Source of the DNA: Mesostigma viride
Lineage: Eukaryota > Streptophyta > Mesostigmatophyceae > Mesostigmatales > Mesostigmataceae
Assembly: GCA_009746045.1 (NCBI GenBank)
Contig: RPFO01000022.1
Span: forward strand, 1,522,280 to 1,584,279
Reading direction: 5' to 3'
DNA: 62,000 bases
A model generated the notes under the pieces. It searched no databases, was not told the DNA's origin, and was given only the letters and a program-made list of their open reading frames with translations. The translations under genes and the position numbers were made by a program. Shown here in pieces: positions 9,501-20,167 of this stretch. Position 1 is the first letter of the stretch. Every line of letters begins with the position of its first letter.

Positions 9501-12500
9501 CTGTGATGAGGAGGGGGATCGCCAGCAGGAAGGAGGCTCGCGGCCTGTTACTGGAAACGCCGGCGGGCGTATCTGTGATGAGGAGGATCGCCAGCAGGAA
9601 GGAGGCTCGCAGCCTGTTACTGGTAACGCCGGCGGGCGTATCTGTCATGAGGATGGGGATCGCCAGCAGGAAGCAGGCTCGCGGCCTGTTACTGGTAGCG
9701 CCGGCGGGCGTTCTCGATTTACGGGAGGCGGTCGTGTCCGACAGATGGGAATGAGGCCTCGTCAGGATTCATGGGGACCCCCGGTTGAGGGGACCCCCGC
9801 CCTCGCCTCGGTTTCTTTGGTTCTGGATGACGATCCCGTACCGTCGTCAGGAAGGACGGTTGTGATGACTGTCAGGGTTTTAGTATAAACCCTGGATGTG
9901 CCCGTTTGCCAGCCTATGTTATGTTGTGGCCAATCTTCAGTATTTTCTGGCCAAGGATATTACTAGGGCTGAGTAGGGCTTGCCGTGTTCTTTCCGGCGG
10001 TACTTTTCTTATGACGGACAGTTGAGTATGCACAAAGATATTAGGTGCCGAAGTTAGGATTAATTCGGCTCTACCTTGTGGTTGCATGGTACGACTTGTA
10101 GGGCGTGAGTATCTCGTGCCATTTGGCGGTGGCTAACTCCTAGCGCCGCGCAATAGTGGGGTCAAATATTGGTGCCGAATATTCGCATCATTGCCTAGTG
10201 GATTTTGTGTGCCAGTTGTGCAAGTGGAGACACTTTATGTGTTAAGTTAACGTAGGGATAATGTGTGCAGCCGACATTGGACATTGTTTAAGAGGTCGGC
10301 GTGCACCTTTTCACGTTACCTGATGGTGGGCCAGTTGCCTTGTGGCTTGGCAATGGACACCGGTCACGGTCCTTAAATTCTATATATGCGTCTTTTATCG
10401 TATTAATGAAATGAGTTGTGCCGCAACATTTGAGCTCATTCGTTGACGCATCATTAGGATTTGTGACATGGTATCGGGAGGGAAAGTTCCCCACCTTTGA
10501 GACGACTTTGAACGACATTCTTGTGACCATGATGAAGCCATTTTACCCTGCCGGCGCATATAATTGATGGCGGCAGCGTTGTTACGTAATTTCGTGAGCA
10601 ATGTCGTGAGGATTCATACGTCGCAGCATTTTGAATTTGAAGTTCGGCGGAACGGGCAGAAATTTCATGGGTCGACAGGCCTGGGCCAGCGCAGCCACGC
10701 AGGCGAGTTGTTATATGTGTCAAAGCCAGCGGAACTTTCATGTTTCGGGTTTGCTGTGGGCTGGCGCCGCCTGGCGTTGAGCCCCGCATGGCGAGGTCAA
10801 GGCTCTGGTTCCAGCTGGGTGCAGACTTTTTTCTCTTTTTCTGTACCAGTGACCTGCGCATCAACATGTGGCTCGGAGCGGACGTCGGCTGGAATTTTGC
10901 GAGCAACCAGCGCAACGGATTGTCGCCATTTTTGGTGGCGCAGCCTGCGGAATTTCCAGCATTTTTTGTCGACGAGGACTGCCTGCCTGCCGGCTTTTTG
11001 TTGGCGATGAAGATGTTGGCCAGGAGTGCCAGCATGGCCTCTCTTTTGAAGCTGGCTATGCCAGTGGGTTTTTGATTTTGAAGCTGGTCAGGAGTACCAG
11101 TGAGCTGCATGTTATTTTAGAAGCTCTAAGCCAAGGGAGCTTCTGACATTTTAAAGCTGACAAAATTATTTGCCCCCACTTATTTCTTGAGGGGGGGTGT
11201 GTGGCATGAGACTGGCTCGCGACGACATTTGTGGGGCCTAACGTGGCCTGTGGTCTGTATTGACCTACTTTGGGATGTACGCGCCTGCTTTGCATGCAAA
11301 CTTGGTGGTCAGCTGTGTTTTTGAATGGACGAGGCAAACTAGCATGTGCAGCCTAGTGTTTTGGCCAGTCTGGAGGTTGGGATCAGTCCAACCTGTTATG
11401 GGAGCGCTCTGGGGGAAGTTCTTGGTTGACTTTCCATGCTCGGGACCTGATCACTCCCGGGAGTTTGTTGGCACGACGGCGTGCCAGCGTGGGGCCGTGG
11501 AGGCCTTGGGACCGTGGTGGTCCATTTTAGGGCTATTGGTAGCCTGATGGGGCAGTGTTTGCCCATGTGTGCTATTCCTGGCAAGTGTAGTTGTTGTGAC
11601 TTATTGCTGTGTTTCTGCATCAGACCTGGGACGCTGGGGCTGTCAGTTTATACCTCTAGGGACGCCTCGATGTATATTTTGGAAGAGACACAGGCATGTA
11701 GCACCTTTGTTGTTATGACCAGGATGGCATTTTTCCAGTGAATTTGTTGCTGGATGGTTCCTTGGGATCGAGGGGCTTCCCGGGTAAGGGGGGGTTGCTG
11801 GGGTATGTTGTACCCGGCAAGCCCTACCCTAGTTGAGGGGGGACTTGACGTTCATTGGACCCTGCACAGGCAACGTGCAAGGGGGTGTCAGGGTTTTAGT
11901 ATAAACCCTGGATGTGCCCGTTTGCCAGCCTATGTTATGTTGTGGCCAATCTTCAGTATTTTCTGGCCAAGGATATTACTAGGGCTGAGTAGGGCTTGCC
12001 GTGTTCTTTCCGGCGGTACTTTTCTTATGACGGACAGTTGAGTATGCACAAAGATATTAGGTGCCGAAGTTAGGATTAATTCGGCTCTACCTTGTGGTTG
12101 CATGGTACGACTTGTAGGGCGTGAGTATCTCGTGCCATTTGGCGGTGGCTAACTCCTAGCGCCGCGCAATAGTGGGGTCAAATATTGGTGCCGAATATTC
12201 GCATCATTGCCTAGTGGATTTTGTGTGCCAGTTGTGCAAGTGGAGACACTTTATGTGTTAAGTTAACGTAGGGATAATGTGTGCAGCCGACATTGGACAT
12301 TGTTTAAGAGGTCGGCGTGCACCTTTTCACGTTACCTGATGGTGGGCCAGTTGCCTTGTGGCTTGGCAATGGACACCGGTCACGGTCCTTAAATTCTATA
12401 TATGCGTCTTTTATCGTATTAATGAAATGAGTTGTGCCGCAACATTTGAGCTCATTCGTTGACGCATCATTAGGATTTGTGACAATGACTTTGCCCCCCG

Positions 12501-13632
12501 CTCGACGGGGATGGAGCAATGCCCGAACACGATACTGCTGAATGAGGATGACGATCCGGAGCCGTCGGCTGACACGGATTTTGTTGCGAGCACCCCACTG
12601 CAGAAGAGGGTATTGGAGGCTCGTAACGTGGAGGGTCCGCCGAAAGTCTCAGGTGGAGGGCCGGCGTTTGCCGGATTGATGCGCCCGACTGAGGTGGTCG
12701 ATGTTGAGGCGCCGCCAGGGACATCGACCGCACCGTTGACCGCATTGACGGATATCTTCGATCGACCAAGGATGCCCTTCCACGCTCCAACGGTACATTC
12801 GGCCGGTAAATTTCATTTTCAATAAACGAGTTTAATAAGTACCTTAATATATTTCTACATAAGTTTTTTTGCATCAGTCCATGGCTTCATTGATTTCTCA
12901 CACGACCCTTCCGTATTCATGTTAATTGGCATGTGCTTACGTGCAGGGAAAGGCGAAGAAGAGACTCCAGTTCGGTTTCCCCGTGGATCCGCGTCTGGGA
13001 CTGTGTCCGGAGAGGCCGGCCGTGTTGTTGGCCAGGCCGCGGTCGGCGCACCAGTTGCACAACCGGGGCCGGGAGGGGACGAGCTCCCACCCAACCCATC
13101 ACCCTTTCCGTGCGGTCAGCCAGAAAAAACGTACGAAGAGTTGATGGCAGAGGCGGCGGCTGCGCAGGGGCAGAAGGCAAAACGTCGGGGAGGGGGCAGG
13201 CGAGGGGCGGGGCAGGAGACGGAGGGTGCCGACGAACCTTCACAGCCGCAGAAGGGTGGTGGTCAGGGCAGAGATGGGACGGCCGAAAAACCAATCAGGG
13301 ACGTTCGGCCGGACGTCCGGATGCGCTTTATGGATGGCGCGAAACTGAAAGGTCGCGGAGGTTGGACTTCGAAATGGGTAGACGACGTGTGGATAAGCTG
13401 GCAGCACAAGTACCCCAAGAAGGAAGATTTTCTGCTCTTTGGCACCCTCCTGGGCCGCGAGAAGAACAAGGTGGTGATCAGATGGTTTGATGAAGGGCAC
13501 GACCTCGGTTGGAGTGATGAGAGCGAGGAAAAGTTTCGTTTCCCTCTGAAGTTCGCTAGCGAACATGTTACTCTCCTGAAGGAAGGCGCCAGCTGGGACA
13601 ACATTCCTTCACATCGACCTGGCAAGCGATGA
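3574..13632 (+). CDS. long multi-exon gene, unrecognised, frame-disrupted, split by an LTR element
   Basis: Exons supported by splice signals and codon continuity: 3574-4240, 4361-4417, 4545-4625, 4750-5254, 6095-7278, 7535-9364, probably 9766 to about 12792 around the LTR element, and 12947-13632 (stop). The joins 4240/4361/4545/4750 and 5254/6095/7278 keep phase 0. Inside exons the good coding frame moves by -1 near 3850, 3920, 6850, 7803 (G6) and 8937 (G4), and by +1 near 5175. The product would be rich in Lys/Glu/Ala, with a highly acidic Glu/Asp tract at about 9020-9180 then a KKRRR basic patch. The last exon is well-folded-looking (motifs WTSKWVDDVW and KNKVVIRWFDEG). No domain recognised. 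It could be two or three adjacent genes. An AATAAA lies at 13856. The introns carry the GC-rich motif. Confidence 0.5.
4626..4749 (+). other. intron with one GC-rich motif copy
   Basis: GTAAGT donor at 4626, acceptor TTCTTGCAG ending 4749, flanked by in-phase coding exons. The motif lies at 4681-4702, about 50 bases before the acceptor. This is the simplest single-unit form of the motif-bearing introns. Confidence 0.75.
5255..6094 (+). repeat. intron made of six tandem intron-like units
   Basis: The exon ends GGGAATGAG and the intron begins GTAAGT at 5255. The exon end plus donor is then repeated: canonical GTAAGT copies at 5558 and 5809, and degenerate ones (CCAAGT or CCGAGT) at 5406, 5657 and 5956. 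Units are about 150 bp (one is 99 bp and lacks the motif). Each normally holds the donor, a G-rich stretch, the GC-rich motif (5312, 5463, 5714, 5865, 6013) and a CCTGATTTTTTC pyrimidine stretch; only the last ends in a true acceptor (ACTGCAG, 6094). It looks like a tandemly multiplied intron. Confidence 0.85.
7279..7534 (+). repeat. intron with three tandem donor/motif units
   Basis: The donor GTAAGC at 7279 is followed nine bases later by the motif (7288). GGTAAAGATG plus motif recurs at 7351-7378 and TGTCAAGATG plus motif at 7418-7445, so units of about 70 bp each start with a donor-like GTAA or GTCA. The acceptor GATGCAG ends 7534; the frame after it needs a further -1 step to reach the long coding frame. 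Confidence 0.7.
9365..9715 (+). repeat. five 72-bp units with the motif inverted, open reading frame
   Basis: After the acidic exon a GTAAGC donor lies at 9365. From there five units (72, 72, 69 and 72 bp apart) each carry GCCAGC followed by the reverse complement of the GC-rich motif (starts near 9410, 9482, 9554, 9623 and 9696). All spacings are multiples of three, so an exon read through the donor encodes a 24-residue repeat containing ETPAGVS up to a stop at 9752-9754. It can therefore be an intron array or a coding repeat. Confidence 0.75.
9865..9869 (+). repeat. target site duplication, left
   Basis: ATGAC directly before the 5' LTR; the same five bases follow the 3' LTR at 12485-12489. 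A 5-bp duplication is typical of LTR-retrotransposon integrases. Confidence 0.95.
9870..10468 (+). repeat. 5' LTR
   Basis: 599 bp, TGTCA...TGACA ends. A TATATATG stretch at about 10381 could be the promoter TATA box, followed by an A/T-rich region before the U5-like end. Confidence 0.93.
11886..12484 (+). repeat. 3' LTR
   Basis: Same length as the 5' LTR and apparently identical, which implies recent insertion or gene conversion. Followed by the ATGAC duplication at 12485. Confidence 0.93.
12485..12489 (+). repeat. target site duplication, right
   Basis: ATGAC, matching 9865-9869. Confidence 0.95.
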
Positions 13633-14322
13633 TGGGCGAGGACTTTGCACGAAATCGCGTTTTGCACGTAATTTCCCACCGCAACGTGGAGAAATGCAGA
13701 TGTACATAGTAGTTGGATCAGTGACCGTGACTTTGGGCAGTTCAGTAGTTGGGGTGACGTGTCCAATGTATATATGGTGGGGCGCGTCCAAGGGGGTTCA
13801 CGCTGATTGAGCACTTGCATGTGTTCTTTGAACATATTCGGACATGTATGAAATGAATAAATTGTTTGGACGATTGCAAATTGATTGATTGAAGAATGAG
13901 ATACCATTATTAATTGAAAAATGTAAAACCTCATTGTGAATTTGTACTTCAAACTTTCACATGCATGCCCCAAATTGTGCATTTGTGCAGGTTTTAATTA
14001 TGAGAAGTAGCATTTCTCTACAAATATTGAGAAATTTAGGGGCACTTGGGGTTGTTGGCCATGTTCATTCATGATAAAATGGACTTTTTATGCTGTAAAA
14101 TCATATTCCACTAGTCCAAAACGCTGCTTTCATTACGTCAAAAGTACCAGCAATGGCCCTAGGTTGGAGCAGTAGATGTTGGGGACGCCCTACTCCTAGT
14201 GCATCATGTGGGAGACTCGGAATTGGGCATGCAAGCGAGCGTTTTATTAATAAATAAGCACAATGTCCTGTCTGGCTACGGAAAACGCGCACTCGGCGCC
14301 TGTCTACTGAGAGTCCGACGAC
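13633..14322. other. intergenic, 3' flank of the long gene
   Basis: Holds an AATAAA poly(A) signal at 13856-13861 for the plus-strand gene. Further right, A/T-rich DNA includes an AATAAA on the minus strand (TTTATT near 14240) serving the RING gene. Nothing else recognised. Confidence 0.6.
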
Positions 14323-15350
14323 TCAAGGGAACCCGAACTCCCGGCGGCGGGCATCATCCTCGAGGGACGCCCGCACGCCCGCCTGCAGATCCGGGTCCTC
14401 CTCGCTCTCGTCCACGTCCAAGGGGTGCTGGATCGTGCCCCGCCCGCGCTGGCGAAGGGGCGTGCGATCCGCGGGGGCCTTCGCCTGCACCCACCGCTTC
14501 ATCTCGGCGCAGACCCCGTCCACAAAGTTGCGCACGCGGGTATCCGTCCACGTCCCGGAGGCGATGCCGCACTCGGACCACAGGCCTGCTCTGGGCCAGA
14601 CACTCGCCCGCCGACACCATCATGTCCTTGGAGCTCGAGGCGACCACGTGCGCGGCCGCCGACTTCAGCGAGGCGACCGAGGCGCTGGGCGGGGGCGCGC
14701 GCACTCCAAGTCCACGGCGGGGGGGCGGGGGGGGGCTTGGGGCGGGTCTCCACCGGCACCGCCGTCGGGATGAGCTTGTGGCGGCAGCTCTCGGCGTGCG
14801 CCTCGCTCTCCGAGCGCGACTGCGAGACGTGGGAGCACCCCTGGCGCACCTTGCCCCCGACGGGATCCTCGTACTCGATGTAGTTGCCGCACACGAACTC
14901 GAACCTCCCCGTGCACGTGCGGGCGTGGTCCTCCTCGCCCCCCATCGCGTGCGTCTCCTCGCACAGGTCGCAGGCGACGAGGTTCGTGTGGCCGAACACC
15001 ACTCCGGACATCACGCCGTCGCGGACGTACCACGCGCCGTCGGTCATCCGCATCAGCTGCTTGTGGCAGATAGGACAAGTCTGCTTGGTCTCCAGCATCC
15101 TGTCGGCGCACAGGTTGCAGAACCACGGGCGGCAGGCGTGGCCGTCGCGGATCTGGAAAAGGACGGGGTACTTGCCCTTCTCGCTGTCGAAGGGCTCCGA
15201 GCACACCATGCAGCACACCCTCGCCGCGGAGATGACGCGACGAGCCTTGGACAGCTCGGCGGTCGTCTTGGCCAGCTTGCGCTGGCAGGCGCCCAGCTGA
15301 TACTCCGCCTCCTGTGCGGAGTGAGGGCAGCACTCGCACGAGCACCCCAC
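14323..15350 (-). CDS. RING plus TRAF-type zinc-finger protein with UIM-like tail, frameshifted
   Basis: From about 15350 the minus frame encodes a Cys-rich start, a coiled helix, then a RING-like domain: CMVC, about 19 residues, GHACRPWFCNLC, then CPIC. A second cluster (CDLC, H, C, FVCG, GC, H, C, H) resembles TRAF-type zinc fingers. The frame then changes in a long C-run (about 14710-14735) and again near 14580. The last frame contains DPDLQAGVRASLED, close to a ubiquitin-interacting motif, and stops at 14323. RING, TRAF-like fingers and a UIM together suggest a ubiquitin ligase. The frame changes may be decay or homopolymer errors. N terminus uncertain: no clear start or promoter is visible. 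Confidence 0.6.
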
Positions 15351-15443
15351 GGCGGAGGGGGTGTGCGCCGGCTCCCGCTTGTGCTTCTTGTGGTTGTGGT
15401 TGTGGCGGCCGAGACCGCCGCTCGGGAACGCGCTGGAGACCCC

Positions 15444-15660
15444 CCACTATACTTTTCGTCCGAGGGTAGTAAAAAGGATCCGAGGCGTAAATTACGAGGT
15501 CTTATCTTACTACCTAGATCCGAGGCGTGAGATCCAACGCCGTAATCATTACTACCTATCATCCTACGTAGTAATTTTACTAGCCGTAAGTAAGAGTAAC
15601 GTTACGACTGCACATCTTTGGTAGTACATTACCGACAGAGTAAATTACCGCGACGGGTCT
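15444..15660. repeat. GTAGTAA-rich repeat, copy of the 47,711 repeat
   Basis: About 55 bases from ACTATACTTTTCGTCC are identical to those at 47,711. They continue as degenerate GTAGTAA/TTACGAGG units. Here the repeat lies 5' of the minus-strand RING gene; at 47.7 kb it lies just 3' of a plus-strand gene. Confidence 0.85.
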
Positions 15661-15951
15661 TGGTTGGTAATCTACCACCTGTAGATTAGGTGCCAGTGAT
15701 CCGATGCTGTAAGATACGTTTCAGTAAGTTACTTCGGGGATCTTTGCCTGTACACGGCCAGATGGATAATTATATTGTAATGGAGAAGTGGGAGAACGTG
15801 CGTGTCTATTAGCAAATGCAGCGAAATATAAAAATGTAGTTATCAGCCTTTTTCGCCTATTCAGCAGTTGTCGTTGTCGGCCGTTGTCAGTAAGCGGCTA
15901 TAGATTATGTGTGCTGGGGCCGGTGAAAAGACGCTAGCAAAGTTCGTCTGA

Positions 15952-17062
15952 ATGGCGTCCAATAGAGGGGATTTTATTGTTAGTGGATTGTTGGACGAGG
16001 AGAAGGCGAGGTTGCTGGCGGAGAATGCGAAAGAGCAGAGGGAAGCAGCGGAAGCCGTGCGTGGAAGATGAGGTAACGGGATGGAGTGTGGGCCCTGGCT
16101 TCTGGTTATGAAATGATGGCGGTTGCAGGCCAGCCGTGCTCGCTGGTAATGGGTGCGTGGTGTTGAAATCCAAGTTCTGCGCGTATTCTGTTTTTTGGTC
16201 AATGATTGAAGGGATGTCGCCTTGTTTTATTTTTGTGCATCTGCGTCCCGTCGTGACTGCCTCGTCATGGACGCCCAGGGGTAGAAGTTCGAACGAGGGA
16301 ATGATTTTTCAAACGCCTGGATATGTTATGATAGTACGAATAAATGGTAATGGGTAGAGGCGGCCAAAATTTTGTTGGAAGTGTGCCAACGCCGCACATA
16401 CGACTTGAACAACCCTAGGTATCTTAGGAAAAGGAAACACGGATACGTCGGAGTGGAGGAAGAGGAAGACGATGACGATGGTGAAGACGGAGAGGTTTAC
16501 AATGGAGGCCTTGAGAATGGGGAGACATTGAAGCAGGAGAGCAGGGTAGCGGTGAGTGGCCCGTCATGAATTACATTGTGGTTGCAGTTGTTAGCGAGGC
16601 GTGTTGATTGCTTCTTGCCGCGGGTAATCGCTAGCGTGCATAACCTTCTTTTTTCAACAGGTGTTCTGGTGCATTGACTGCCGCAAAGCAATTCATGGGA
16701 CTGATTATGTGCCTATCATGCCGTTTGGGAATCATACATTGCCAACATTTCGTGTTTAGAAGGCGCGCCTTCAGAAGCATATTCAGCACCGCACGAGCCA
16801 GGTGCTGAAGGCGTGCTTGGAGAGGAAGGGGTATAAAGTGCGCATGACCGCATCGAAGAAGAAGAAGCAGCAGGAATCGGGCAAGACCATGATAACCGAG
16901 CCAGGATTGGCTTTCGTGCATGCAGTACATGGTGCGGCGCAGGCAGTGAATGCTGCATCGATTGCAGCGGTGCAGCCTGTGGCCATGGCGGTGCAGGGCG
17001 CGGGTCCTGAAGTGTGGGCGTTGGCGAAGCAGATTCACGATGCTGTCATGGCCACGTTGTGA
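15952..17062 (+). CDS. three-exon acidic/basic protein with in-frame TAG
   Basis: Exons 15952-16056, 16360-16551 and 16661 onward join in phase 0 with GTGCGT/AG and GTGAGT/CAACAG introns. Exon 1 is a charged helix, exon 2 has RKRKHG followed by a run of Glu/Asp, and exon 3 starts VFWCIDCRKAIHG, a CXXC that could bind metal. A TAG at 16757-16759 would end the protein at 131 residues. The same frame then stays open for another 100 residues of coding-like sequence (KKKKQQ, Ala-rich helix) to TGA at 17060. Either the last part is a decayed exon or TAG arose recently. No family recognised. Confidence 0.55.
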
Positions 17063-17135
17063 AGCCAAGGAATGGGTGTTGGTTCCAGTCAGGTGCCTCG
17101 CCCGGAGGAAGCTTTTCTGCTGTAAGCAGAGGTGC

Positions 17136-17226
17136 GGCATCAAGCATTTGCAATCGCCATGAGAGCAGTGGAGATGTCAGCGGCATGAAGCATTTGCAAT
17201 CGCCATGAGAGCAGTGGAGATGTCTG
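17136..17226 (+). repeat. 44-bp tandem duplication
   Basis: A segment containing GAAGCATTTGCAATCGCC and GAGAGCAGTGGAGATGTC occurs twice in succession just after the preceding gene. Confidence 0.8.
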
Positions 17227-17847
17227 CGGCATTGGGAGATCTGCAGACAATTGCAGGAGGACATTGTGCGGTACGCTTGTAGGGTGTAAGCTGTGTTGTT
17301 CCGCTCGCTAATGGACATGTGCCCCTGTAACCTCTTCCAGGCTAGTATCTGCTATCCACCTCTTCAGGCTTGAAAAGTAAATTGCTGTACGGTTCACAAT
17401 TGGCATGGCTTGACATGCACGCGTCCTTGACTGTGGTCTGCATGGGTTTGGGGTTTAGCGGTTTACATCAGACTCTGCTGTGTATCTGCTTAATCAGCCG
17501 ACGTGTCACATGGGGACAGCAACGGCGCTGGGATGCAGCCCGGTGTGAATGCGAGTAAGGTACGCGCTGGCATGCATGGCGGATGGGGCGTGGAAGCCAC
17601 GACCCACGTTTTTGTGTGTGCACGGGGGGCTAGGGGGCAAGTCGTTGTGTTGCTGCCATCCATATGGCCATGGATATGCGGGAAGCTTTCCCTGTACCCA
17701 TACTTAATGATGCATGGACTGGTTGTGACAGCCAAGGGTTTAGCTGTCGTGGGTTTGCTGAGTGATCATGGCAGTCTGCTAGGCTGGTGCTAGAACAGCC
17801 ATAGCGCGGTTACTGCTATGTCTTGCCCGTGCTAACTGATGCTGCAG

Positions 17848-17976
17848 CCATGCGTGGAGCGCGAATCGTCCCGTGAGGAGAAGGAGGAGGCGGGGCCGGT
17901 GCACCCATGGGCAGGGCCGGAGAAGAAGGACGCGGAGCACCCAGTGTGGGAGAAGGAGAAGGCGGGGAAGCACTGA
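17848..17976 (+). CDS. possible terminal exon, Glu/Lys-rich
   Basis: An acceptor GATGCTGCAG is followed by an open stretch rich in Glu, Lys, Pro and Trp ending in TGA (42 residues). A short upstream exon with donor GTACGC at about 17561 is possible. Codon use is like nearby exons, but the rest of the gene is not defined. Confidence 0.3.
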   Translation, partial: PCVERESSREEKEEAGPVHPWAGPEKKDAEHPVWEKEKAGKH

Positions 17977-18037
17977 AGCTCCACCCCATGTCAGGCCTCT
18001 AGTATAGGTGCCAGTTAACTAAACCCATGCACGTGCA

Positions 18038-18140
18038 GGTTGTAGCTCAGAATGTATTTAAAATCATATGCCCCTTTTCAGGTATATGTGTAACAGTGAC
18101 TCCCAACGGATATATGTTCCTAATTTATTAAATTCTTACT
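18038..18140 (+). mobile_element. LINE-family 3' end fragment
   Basis: The run GCAGGTTGTAGCTCAGAATG, then ATATGCCCCTTTTCAGG, then CTCCCAACGGA and an A/T tail, matches in order the ends found at 57,650 (-), 35,290 (-) and 58,880 (+). It marks a 5'-truncated retroelement copy. Confidence 0.6.
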
Positions 18141-18258
18141 GAATAATTGTTGTCTTTATGAACCCATGAAGAGCAAAGCCCGGTGGGGAGTACATGTAAC
18201 GCATTACCACGAGAAGGGGTCCCCACACCGCATTTCTTCGCTCTCTGTTCCTATGCAG

Positions 18259-18378
18259 AACAAGAAGAGGTGGAAGACCAATGTCCCGGCTCACACGCCA
18301 GCCCATGTGGGTAAGCCCCCTCCCCCAAAGCGGAAGGGGCGCTTTGGGGAGAAGTGTAGTGAGGATTTTGTAGACTAG
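18259..18378 (+). CDS. possible basic exon
   Basis: Acceptor CTATGCAG (ends 18258) followed by a Lys/Pro-rich open frame with KPPPPKRKGRFG, stop at 18378. It may be the end of a gene with unseen upstream exons. From 18379 to 18836 I see only A/T-rich DNA with another CTCCCAACGGAG-like element near 18465. Confidence 0.3.
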   Translation, partial: NKKRWKTNVPAHTPAHVGKPPPPKRKGRFGEKCSEDFVD

Positions 18379-18836
18379 ATAGCTTAGAGTTAGCTTATTT
18401 CGATGTTGCGGCTTGACCCACCTCTACCCATTCAGCAAGGAATATGCATGTGCTGCATGATCTCCCAACGGAGGCATGTTATAATTTTATTTGATTCTTT
18501 AATGTAGTGTCTTGGGGCATGATGCAGATGAGATTTGTAACTTCCGTGTAATTATGTTTCTAAAGAGATTAGCATAGTACTCTAAACATGCCCATGCGCA
18601 TGACACGCAAGTACTAACTTACTTACACCAGACCTGGCAATAAACAAGCATTGATGGGATGGACCCAGCGATACATAATGGGCGTGCATGCGTAAAAAAT
18701 ATACACTATGCATGGCCCAATGGGCATGCATTCAAATAATTACAAATGAAGGCCGCCATGAGAGCACTGAAGCTAAACCAGACCGGGCCACAATTAACCC
18801 TCCAGCACCAAAGTTCCACTGCATCATGTAAGACAA

Positions 18837-20160
18837 GCCATCCATCCATCCATCCATCCATCCATCCATCCATCCATCCATCCATCCATCCATCCATCCA
18901 TCCATCCATCCATCCATCCATCCATCCATCCATCCATCCATCCATCCATCCATCCATCCATCCATCCATCCATCCATCCATCCATCCATCCATCCATCCA
19001 TCCATCCATCCATCCATCCATCCATCCATCCATCCATCCATCCATCCATCCATCCATCCATCCATCCATCCATCCATCCATCCATCCATCCATCCATCCA
19101 TCCATCCATCCATCCATCCATCCATCCATCCATCCATCCATCCATCCATCCATCCATCCATCCATCCATCCATCCATCCATCCATCCATCCATCCATCCA
19201 TCCATCCATCCATCCATCCATCCATCCATCCATCCATCCATCCATCCATCCATCCATCCATCCATCCATCCATCCATCCATCCATCCATCCATCCATCCA
19301 TCCATCCATCCATCCATCCATCCATCCATCCATCCATCCATCCATCCATCCATCCATCCATCCATCCATCCATCCATCCATCCATCCATCCATCCATCCA
19401 TCCATCCATCCATCCATCCATCCATCCATCCATCCATCCATCCATCCATCCATCCATCCATCCATCCATCCATCCATCCATCCATCCATCCATCCATCCA
19501 TCCATCCATCCATCCATCCATCCATCCATCCATCCATCCATCCATCCATCCATCCATCCATCCATCCATCCATCCATCCATCCATCCATCCATCCATCCA
19601 TCCATCCATCCATCCATCCATCCATCCATCCATCCATCCATCCATCCATCCATCCATCCATCCATCCATCCATCCATCCATCCATCCATCCATCCATCCA
19701 TCCATCCATCCATCCATCCATCCATCCATCCATCCATCCATCCATCCATCCATCCATCCATCCATCCATCCATCCATCCATCCATCCATCCATCCATCCA
19801 TCCATCCATCCATCCATCCATCCATCCATCCATCCATCCATCCATCCATCCATCCATCCATCCATCCATCCATCCATCCATCCATCCATCCATCCATCCA
19901 TCCATCCATCCATCCATCCATCCATCCATCCATCCATCCATCCATCCATCCATCCATCCATCCATCCATCCATCCATCCATCCATCCATCCATCCATCCA
20001 TCCATCCATCCATCCATCCATCCATCCATCCATCCATCCATCCATCCATCCATCCATCCATCCATCCATCCATCCATCCATCCATCCATCCATCCATCCA
20101 TCCATCCATCCATCCATCCATCCATCCATCCATCCATCCATCCATCCATCCATCCATCCA
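18837..20160. repeat. CCAT microsatellite, about 1.32 kb
   Basis: About 331 uninterrupted four-base units. All six frames are open, which explains the long Met-Asp-Gly-Trp and His-Pro-Ser-Ile ORFs; these are not genes. Confidence 0.99.
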
Positions 20161-20167
20161 TCGGGGT

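Larger units (their letters stand above)
9870..12484 (+). mobile_element. non-autonomous LTR retrotransposon, 2.6 kb
   Basis: Two 599-bp direct repeats (9870-10468 and 11886-12484) begin TGTCA and end TGACA, and I saw no difference between them by eye. A TGGTATCGGGAGG sequence abuts the 5' LTR; its first seven bases match the usual initiator-Met tRNA primer-binding site. AAGGGGG just before the 3' LTR is a short polypurine tract. The 1,417-bp interior has no gag, protease, integrase or RT motif in any frame, so it must be mobilised in trans. Size lies between TRIM and LARD classes. It interrupts the unrecognised host gene; removing one ATGAC restores the pre-insertion site. Confidence 0.95.

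Noticed and set aside
14199-15530. 443-residue plus-strand ORF
   Set aside because: Shadow of the RING gene; the minus frame has ordered Cys/His motifs, while the plus frame is Arg/Ala/Pro-rich.
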